Part shown: positions 57,100 to 64,000 of the stretch, in pieces
How the letters are laid out: every line of letters begins with the position of its first letter
How positions within the stretch are numbered: position 1 is the stretch's first letter
NCBI GenBank assembly: GCA_015680685.1
Contig: MNCI01036173.1
Location: 194,261-258,260, forward strand
Origin: Gnetum montanum
Lineage: Eukaryota; Streptophyta; Gnetopsida; Gnetales; Gnetaceae
DNA length: 64,000 nucleotides
Reading direction: 5' to 3'
Made by a program: the position numbers and the translations under genes
Notes under the pieces: model-generated
The model's database searches: none
The model's input: only the letters and a program-made list of their open reading frames with translations
What the model was told of the DNA's origin: nothing

Positions 57100-58091
57100 A
57101 CGACTTGAGGTACGAGTGATTCACCAGGTTAGCAGACTTGTTGCCAGTCATGTCTGCCAGCTAGAAGGTTCCATTCTAGAAGGCTTTAGTGAACATGTAA
57201 GGACCTTCCTAGTTGGCTAAGAATTTTTTCACATGTTTGCGGATGGCCTTGAGGATGAGTTCTTCCTTCTACACTGGCCGTTGGTGCATGTCTGCATGGT
57301 GATTTTGCTGCTGCTTGCTCTGGTAGTGCTCTATGCGACTCAATGTCTACATGCGCTCCTCCTCTATTGAGTCGAGGTCGATGAGTCGTGACTCATTGTT
57401 TTGTACCTCACTTATGACATTAGATAGGATCATCTGGAGTGATGGTACCTAAAAATCAAGAGGAAACATAGCTTCAGATCCATAAATAAGGCTATAAGGA
57501 GTCTTACTTATCGTGGTTCTGCATGTTGTTCTGTAGGCCCATAGAACATACAGGATTTGCTCATGCCACCGCCTCTTGCTGCTACTAAGCATCCACTTCA
57601 GCAAGTTGATGATGGATTTATTTGTAGCCTCCACCTATCTATTCACCTGCAGATAATAGGGGGAGGAGAATGATTGCTTGATGCCTAGATTGCTGCAGAA
57701 GGTTCGAGTTTTCATACTACTGAACTGTGGCCCATTGTCGATCACAATAGTCATTGGAAGCCCAAATCTTGTTACGATGTTGTCCAAGATGAAGTGGTAG
57801 ATTTGTTGAGACATCGTCTTCCTTAGGAGGATGGATTCCACCCACTTAGAAAAATACTCAGTGATGGTGATAATGAAACTATGCCTTGCGGAGGACTTAG
57901 GCATGATGGGTCCTATGAGGTCTAGTCCCCATCGTTGGAAAGGCCATGTGATTTGCATTGGGTGTAGGTCCATGGGTGCTACGTGTATAAGATTTTCATA
58001 TCTCTAGCACATGTCACACATCTTAAATTTTGACAGGCAGTCATGCTCCATGTGGGGCCACTAGTACCCTAGGCATCTAATTTTTGCAGCT
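57100..58091 (-). pseudogene. Integrase of Tat-like element J, 5' truncated
   Basis: Minus strand. It begins near 58091 in the integrase finger (AAKIRCLGY.WPHMEHDC..CDMC), then FQRWGLDLIGPIMPKSS with the first Asp and VIDNGPQFSSMKTRTF with the second (57635-57973), then VEATNKSIINLLKWMLSS with the Glu and the [20 protein letters not shown] segment (57449-57634), and a C-terminal domain ending near 57100. Stops remain in the last part. RT and RNase H are absent; at 58091 it is cut off by the LTR of copy C. Confidence 0.85.
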
Positions 58092-58660
58092 GATGGGACG
58101 CGATATCGCATGGGTTGCAATATCGTGTACGCGATATCGCGGTGCGTCTCCATGTCTATAAATAAGAGGCAGATCTCCTTTGTTTTTTAATATAGGCCTA
58201 GAATGTAGTAAAACTCTGATNATAATGCACATGCTCGAAGTGGTCGTACTGAGGCACTTAACNCACTTCGAGCATGTGCATTATGCTCAGTGATCCCAGC
58301 AATGACTAGCATTTGGTAACCAAGGTTGCATTGGTTCAGGGTGTGAATGGTAAGTGGGAATGGATGCTGACGCTAGGATAATTAAGGCTTAGTTAGTTAG
58401 TTAAAGTTAGCCAATTAGTCTCTTCACCCTTCAACTCACTAGCATAGGAGATAAAATAGAAAAGACATAAAAATCATATACCTTAAACTTACTTAACCAT
58501 ACAACTGTGACAACTACAAGTAAGTTTGGGAAGACAACAAATGATTAACCCTAAGTGTTCCGTGAGGCATGTAGGCACTTAGTCTATGGAGTTCGATTGG
58601 ATCGCGTGTGCTACGCTCGTATTCGTATGGTTGAGTGTAAGGATCCCTTGCCACTCATCA
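58092..58660 (+). repeat. 5' LTR of Athila-like copy C, start truncated
   Basis: Aligns with the copy A and B LTRs from about 37 bp inside their start. It has CGATATCG-type palindromes (58100-58140), a TATA box CTATAAATAAG (58155-58165), and ends CTCATCA at 58660. It is shorter than the others (about 570 against 850-870 bp) through deletions. A small inverted segment flanked by Ns interrupts it. Confidence 0.7.
58221..58284. other. N-bounded inverted LTR segment, probable assembly artefact
   Basis: Single Ns stand at 58221 and 58263. 58222-58242 is the exact reverse complement of 58264-58284 (21 bp, with 20 bases plus N between). Comparison with the LTR of copy A shows that the intervening bases also read as the inverted continuation of the LTR. 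A short gap-fill in the wrong orientation explains this better than biology. Confidence 0.75.
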
Positions 58661-58661
58661 T

Positions 58662-58680
58662 TGGCGTCGTTGCCAGGGAC
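58662..58680 (+). promoter_or_regulatory. Primer-binding site of copy C (tRNA-Asp type)
   Basis: TGGCGTCGTTGCCAGGGAC, one base after the LTR end. It is close to the site TGGCGCCGTTGCCGGGGA typical of Athila/Tat elements primed by tRNA-Asp; differences are mostly C-to-T/G-to-A. Confidence 0.75.
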
Positions 58681-58801
58681 TAAGTGTTTCTGTGCTAAGT
58701 AGAACATAGGAAATTACTCACATCGTTGGGAGCTTAAATGAACCTTAGGGTTAATTAATGAAAATTTATCTAACGGTTAAATGGCACACCGATAAGACAC
58801 A

Positions 58802-61430
58802 ATGTCTTCTTCTTCTTCTCACAAGAGCATTACACCACCTAGGGATCATACTAGAAATAGTCGGCAGTCTAAAATACATAACCAAAATCTGCGAGTTCCT
58901 CAACAATACCAAGTGGTATATACCCATCCTGATGAGTATATACTAGATTTTACCTTTATCCTCCATCAAGATGAACAGTTGTGATGAAGAGATTTGCAAG
59001 GTAACATAGTGTTACCTCCATATCGGTCAGTTCCAAACATGCTTATTTGTGCTCTTGCACAAATAGGCATGACAAAACTCTATGCTAATACGTTATAGGT
59101 GATTTTGACACAAGGGATTATCATCCCATAGCAACAAAATGTATAAGGGACTCACGGTAGGAAAGCCATCATACATTGTTTAAGGGCAAAGGGGTCCTGC
59201 ACATCCTAAGTGAAATTGGAGGTGGTGAACCACTTATAATGAGTTCTCTATCAAATGATGTTCCCCCTCCTAACAATGGTGAGGAGGTAGGGTATTAGAA
59301 CCTGTGCTCCATGATACAAAACCCTAGTTCTGATCCCTATGAACACCAACTGTTCACTGAGGGAACAACAACACATGACAAGGATGGGCACTTGGATCGT
59401 CATCACGATTGGGGCCATAGCCATAGAAGAGAAGGTAAGAAACATCATCATGGTGATGGTTCTCCTTATTCTTCTCCTTCATCATACTATTCACCCTCTC
59501 CTTCCACATTTGGGCACAACCATCAAGAGCATAACGATGAGGATAGAGGTAGGAAAAATGAGAGACCTCGACGAGAGAGTCGAGAGTGAGGACAAGGGTA
59601 TGAACGAAGGGAAATTAGGGAACAACGTAGACATCATAGACATCATGAAAGAGATGATCATGAAGAGCCCCTACTTGTAGCTTAGAGTATGCTAGATATA
59701 ATAGAGGTAGTGAGAATATTAACAAGACATCAAAGAGATAGTTGGATCAAAAGATTAGATATGAATAATATCCCATGCTTTGAAGGGGGATACAACGCTG
59801 ATCTGCAACATCATTTATAGGAATTCCATGATGCCTGTGCCTTGCAAAACATAGAGAAAAAGTGGCAGAAACTAAAGTTATTTCCCAGGATACTCATCAA
59901 GGAAGCAGAGAGTTGGTACCAGTCCTTAGAATCGGAAACCATTAGGAGATGGAGTATGATGTTAGAGTTGTTTAATGATAAGTATCAAATGTACTCTAAA
60001 GTGTCTAACTTACGTAAGAAGATCCAAGGATGGAAGAAAGGTACTCATGAACCCTTGGATGCTACCATGGACCGGTACTATGCATTTCTACATCATTGCC
60101 TGGGCCATGGTTATGCACAACGGGACCAACTTCGCCACATCGTAGATGGGCTAACACATGATACTAGGAGAACCCTTGGGACTTATGAACAAGGGAGACT
60201 ATCAGAACTTAGAGCCCATCAAATTCATCGATTGTTGGAGCAAGTAGCCAAAGAAGAAGGGGAGCTACGGAAAAGAGAAAGCGTGGAAGAATATAACCAT
60301 GACCCTTCCCTTCGAAAGAAGGAAGTGAGATTTTGTGATGAGGAGGATGAGTCACTACTCGAAGAGTTGGTGAGTACAAAAACCTTGCCTATTCAAAAGC
60401 TAACAATAGAAGTATTAGCTAAGGTGGATCAATTGTGGGATTCCTAAGACTCTAGACTTGAAACTATCCTAAAAATCATAGAGGAGTCTAAGGAGGAATA
60501 GAGTAGTGACAAGGACAAGAAAAAGAAAAGAGATTCAGGCCCTGCACATAACAAGGGTAAGGGAAAAATTACTATCTCTGATGAGGTTGTGGACTTAGAC
60601 ATAGACAATGACAGTGGATGTGAGATCTGCCAATATGACCATCCTAAGGGATGCTGTCCAATCATCTCACATCTATAGGAGTCTGGTATGTATGCACTTA
60701 ATTCGAGACTTAACAGACGGCAAGCACCCTGAAGGTTACCTTATCCCCAAGGTAACCCAAGACAGTTCCACCAACCGTTAACGTACTATCCAAGTGGAAC
60801 TCCAACACAATCCATCGGGCAACATTAGTAGTGGCAACACCCATAGTCATGGGGGATGCCACCTCCCAGGAAACAATAGCCTTACCGGCAACCAGATCCT
60901 TATGGCTATTATGTGCAGTAGCCGGTTTCTCCAAGTGACTCTATGGGTTACACAACTCCCCAACGTTACTACCAAGTTTGGAAGTATTTTAGAAGGACTC
61001 CTTCTTGTCTAAAAGACACTTCACATCCATGCCATCCTCCAAATCCATCCGCCACCCTTCCATCGGTAGTTCCACTATGACCTGCTCCAACAATGCAAGG
61101 GGAACTCCCCACTCAACCATAGCAACATAATGCTATGAGAGTGGTAAACATTCAACCCGTTGCTGGTTCTAAGAACCGTAAAAATATAAGAACTTTCTTC
61201 ATAACCAAAAGCCTAGACAAGCTCTCACAACCACAAGTGGTTGAGTCTATGTACGCTTCTCCAACATACAAGACTTTGGAGCTCCCTTCCATCTAACAAC
61301 AAAGCTTCATGCATACGGTTATGTTAACACATACCGTAACTGACTGAATCAAGGTAGGCCACCTTGTCAGGAAACTCTCTGATCCTAGAAGTTCCTTAAT
61401 CTATCTACAAGTCACTAGGAATGAACCACA
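58802..61430 (+). pseudogene. gag of Athila-like copy C
   Basis: Starts MSSSSSHKSITPP at 58802. The VVYTHPDEY block follows at 58911. A His/Asp-rich segment (HDKDGHLDRHHDWGHSHRR, then HHHGDGSPYSSPSSYYSP) is at 59311-59589. The capsid-like domain is open over 201 codons (59842-60447): ILIKEAESWYQSLESE, LHHCLGHGYAQRDQLRHIV, LLEQVAKEEGEL, EVLAKVDQLWDS. A zinc-knuckle-like CEICQYDHPKGC (spacing CX2CX3HX3C) is near 60620. The tail is rich in Pro, Gln and Tyr (60720-61130). Stops at 60445 and elsewhere inactivate it. Confidence 0.8.
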
Positions 61431-61797
61431 TAAGGCTCTTCTTAACTTAGGTTCTGGAGTCAACTTAATCTCACGAGAAATGTATCAAGCCTGGAACCTG
61501 CCCCAACTTAAGAAGAGCAAAATTCAACTAGATTTGGTTGACTAGTCCATCATCATTCCCTTGGGATTGGTGAAGGACATCATTACCACTATGTGTGGTT
61601 GGTCATACCCAGCCAATTTCCTAGTGATCGAAGTTAACAGCAACAAAGGGGACTTCCCAATTATAATGGGAAAGCCATGGCTAAGTACAATATATGCGTA
61701 CCTAGGGATCCATGATCTTTTCTTGGAGATATCTAAGGTAAAAATTTATGGAAATATTGAGAAGAAGAAATTTCTGTGCATCACATACAATGGCTAA
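61430..61797 (+). pseudogene. Retroviral-type aspartic protease, copy C
   Basis: The active-site block reads LLNLGSGVNLISREMY: the expected Asp (as in Athila LCDLGAS) is Asn here. Next are KKSKIQLDLVD, a stop, GLVKDIITTMCGWSYPANFL (open from 61561), FPIIMGKPWLSTIYA (the LGRPWL-type block) and a basic end KKKFLC. A Cys-containing tail follows (CNRCALETQIQGC near 61840). Motif order is Athila-type. The missing Asp and the stop mean no activity. Confidence 0.75.
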
Positions 61798-61989
61798 GAG
61801 GGTGATGACATGGAAGAATGCTCAACATCTCTCCCATGTAACCGTTGTGCCCTAGAAACACAAATACAAGGGTGCTTGTATGTAGCAATCACATAAGTAG
61901 TAGACACCCCGTGGTTGATAGCTAAGCAAAAGAGCAACCCATCAACATGCATGGAATGAAATGGGGAAACAACCCATGTTAATAACAAA

Positions 61990-62132
61990 GGCATAGACAC
62001 ATTGGAATATGAGCATTGCTGACTTCCACCATTTAATCTAAGAACATCAATCAGGAGAATTTGGACACTTCTAAGAAATTCAAATAGTCGTTCATTATTT
62101 TAGATCTCTCCCTTTGCATTTATTCATGGGGG
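61990..62132 (+). pseudogene. Integrase extreme C-terminus remnant, copy C
   Basis: The stretch ending TTCATGGGGGAGATGGCCAC is nearly identical to the minus-strand end of integrase in copy B (9941-9960). Only this tail remains after a deletion that removed RT, RNase H and most of integrase. Confidence 0.5.
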
Positions 62133-64000
62133 AGATGGCCACCTATGCTAATCATTGGAGGCCCTCAGTTCTTTTAAGTGTTTTTTTACAAGTTTTGTTT
62201 TACACTTTTTTTTTACACATTTTTACTTTACATATTTTTGTTTTACATATTTTTTTTACAGATTCCTTTAAATTTTATTATTTTTTGTTTTACAACATTT
62301 TTATACTTTTTCATTTGTGTGTGTGTGTGTGTGTTATCCATCCTGTCAAGTTTGTCATTTAATAAGTGTTCTTTATGATGGTATGAACTATTTTTCTATT
62401 GGGTTGCTAATGTTTGGTTTTTACGTCTAAGTTATGATGTTGATACTAAGGTATGTTCTTTTTATATGGTAGGCAATGAGTTCACTTCATCCATTCATCC
62501 ACAAGTTTCTATCGTCTCTCTTGGCTTGGCACTGTACAGTCCCTTTTTCAATCTAGAACTATAATAAATTGGTGACTGGGTATTTCTCAAACTAAGGAAG
62601 GACTCAAGGATTGAGAAGGGTGTGACTTCAAGGGAACTTGATGCATTTGTGTTGGCCATCCTCTTGGGTGCTTGAATGTTTTCTTTTGGATTTTTCTTAC
62701 CGTTATGACATTACTCAATTATTGGGAAGTTGAGAAATAAAAATAAGAAGTTTTTGCATGGTGTGGTTCTCACGCATAAACACATAAAGAAAAAGTAAGA
62801 AAGAAGAAAAAAAAGAGTGAGTGAGGATTCAAAGCACACCCCTTAAAAAAATAATCCCTTGAGCTACAAGAACTGGTTATGGAACTCAAAATAAAAATGT
62901 TCCCTCTAACTAAGGCCCTCCTTGCTTCCCATTCTCTCCTCATTTTTTTCATCAGAATGGTGGTGGCTCTTGGGTGGAGGCTTTCTTGTTATTCAAGAGG
63001 ATGGACTGGTTGAATGCATTGATGCGAAGTCACTAGATGCGGTTGGTTTGAGGTCGAAGTTGGAATGAGATTTACTAAGTCACATTAACCATGACACACA
63101 CAAGGGGCTATGCACCACCTTGTCTTGGGATTCCATTCCATTCTATTCTCTCCATCCTTCTCTCCATTGTTCATCTCATTGCCAGTTATATCATTAGTGT
63201 ATATTTTGGTTTATGCATTATTTTTTTAGGTAAATTCTTATGGTTAAGATTTTAACTCTTGTTCCAAATGACATTCCTAGAGCCTATGGACTCTTTGAAT
63301 GTGGGTTTGTCAGGGAATTAAGGGCATGAGCCTGCTTTGGGGAGGACCCACTGACATTCCTATTTGGTGCATGAGTTAAACTATTTCCCTTAAAATTTTT
63401 GCAATGCATTTCATTTCGTTCATTTCCATCTTGACATCCACTTCACTGATGTTATAATTTTCTCTTTTTCTCCATCTTTCTTATTCCTTATTCTTTCTCC
63501 ATTCTATCACTATCAGAGGTTCGCTCTTAGTCATGGGGGTCCTGGCCCAATTTTTTCAATTTTCTCCTAACCCCTACACCTTTGGTAGTCATCATTAATA
63601 TATCTCCAGATCTGTGTTAGCTAGACCACAACTCAACCAATGGACCTTTTACTGAGGCAAGGTATCAACTGCATTGAAATTCAATTACCCTTGCCAATAT
63701 AAAGACTATGTTGTGTGTGCAGATGGTAATCATGCAACAATAGATTGGATCCGGAGGGAACACTTGGAATGGACCAGTGCTGAAGCAGCTATGCAAGGAG
63801 CAAGATCAATGGCGCACTTACGGATGAACAACAAAAGGTGCAATCTTGGCATTGGCAGCAACAACACTTCTTTCTCTCTCTCTCTTTCTTAGCTACCAAC
63901 TAAGGCCTGATGTCAAATGTAAAAGGTGTTCACTCTTGTTTTCATGAACACTAGTTTTGTTTTTTCTTGTAATGATGATCCGTTCACAGGTCATCCCATT
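62133..64000 (+). other. 3' noncoding region of copy C, runs to window end
   Basis: Homologous in patches to 7941-9947 (minus): the T-rich TTTTACA-repeat stretch (62170-62300), a (GT)n tract at 62316-62332, AATAAATTGGTGACTGGG near 62562, and GATGTCAAATGTAAAAGGTG near 63911 with GTTTTCATGAACAC. No gene is supported; the 72-codon open stretch at 63674-63892 has no recognisable domain. A (TC)n run lies at 63868-63888. Confidence 0.55.

Larger units (their letters stand above)
58092..64000 (+). mobile_element. Athila-like Ty3/gypsy element, copy C, internally deleted
   Basis: Plus-strand element with 5' LTR (58092-58660), primer-binding site, gag (58802 to about 61430), protease (61430-61797) and then directly the end of integrase and the 3' noncoding region. 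RT, RNase H and most of integrase are missing. By alignment with copy B the 3' LTR would begin about 150-170 bp beyond the window end. It has the best preserved gag of the three Athila-like copies. Confidence 0.75.

Noticed and set aside
62178-62378. Phe/Tyr-rich ORFs at 62114-62378 as an envelope-like transmembrane protein
   Set aside because: The sequence is a T-rich low-complexity tract with a GT repeat; copy B has the same tract on minus (9688-9924) with no conserved frame.
63674-63892. 72-codon ORF near the right edge as a host gene
   Set aside because: It lies within the 3' noncoding region shared with copy B and shows no domain or splice context.

Overview
This window is repeat-dense nuclear DNA of a large-genome land plant. 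Every recognisable protein fragment belongs to a Ty3/gypsy LTR retrotransposon, introns have plant-like short GT..AG structure, and many TG/CA-for-CG differences between repeat copies suggest old, methylated, decaying DNA. I see no host gene, tRNA, rRNA or CRISPR, and the species cannot be decided.

Two element families account for most of it. Family 1 is Athila-like (protease of the 'LGxxxNLI' type, primer-binding site resembling the tRNA-Asp-type site of Athila). It has three broken copies: A (1-3243, minus, running off the left edge), B (7062 to about 15111, minus, integrase region mostly deleted, 3' LTR 7062-7931) and C (58092-64000, plus, reverse transcriptase, RNase H and most of integrase deleted, running off the right edge). 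A further inverted leader fragment (about 15870-16270, plus) and a gypsy integrase fragment (18421-19085, plus) lie between B and family 2.

Family 2 fills about 19090-58091 and is Tat-lineage gypsy: pol has reverse transcriptase, a first RNase H, a second RNase H-like domain and integrase. Pol copies are E (23283-26786, minus), F (30473-32295, minus), H (46080-49573, plus) and J (57100-58091, minus). LTR or LTR-adjacent sequences end at 19090, 27305, 38717 (minus) and 52374, 54324 (plus). Reading the minus strand, LTR-F-LTR-E-LTR looks like two elements sharing a middle LTR.

The most unusual content is a multi-exon gene of unknown function carried by family 2 in the orientation opposite to pol. 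It is seen in G1 (33035-37669, plus, divergent from F), G2 (40974-45488, minus, divergent from H) and as a 3' fragment G3 (54335-55262, minus). Eight exons can be aligned between G1 and G2 with nearly equal lengths (450/451, 273/275, 1050/1054, 828/812 nt for exons 2, 3, 4, 7) and matching splice sites. A separate TATA box precedes G1. Arrays of a short dyad (4-bp arm, 6-bp spacer, 4-bp arm, with compensatory arm changes) sit between every module: next to pol, next to the antisense gene and before the LTR. The LTR upstream region also carries many TGCTACGCTA palindromes and a 75-bp imperfect hairpin of constant length.

All copies carry stops and frameshifts, so the present loci look like fossils. 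The inferred parent element had gag-protease, an antisense spliced gene between dyad arrays, then pol, array and LTR. One likely assembly artefact, a small inverted segment bounded by single Ns, lies at 58221-58284.
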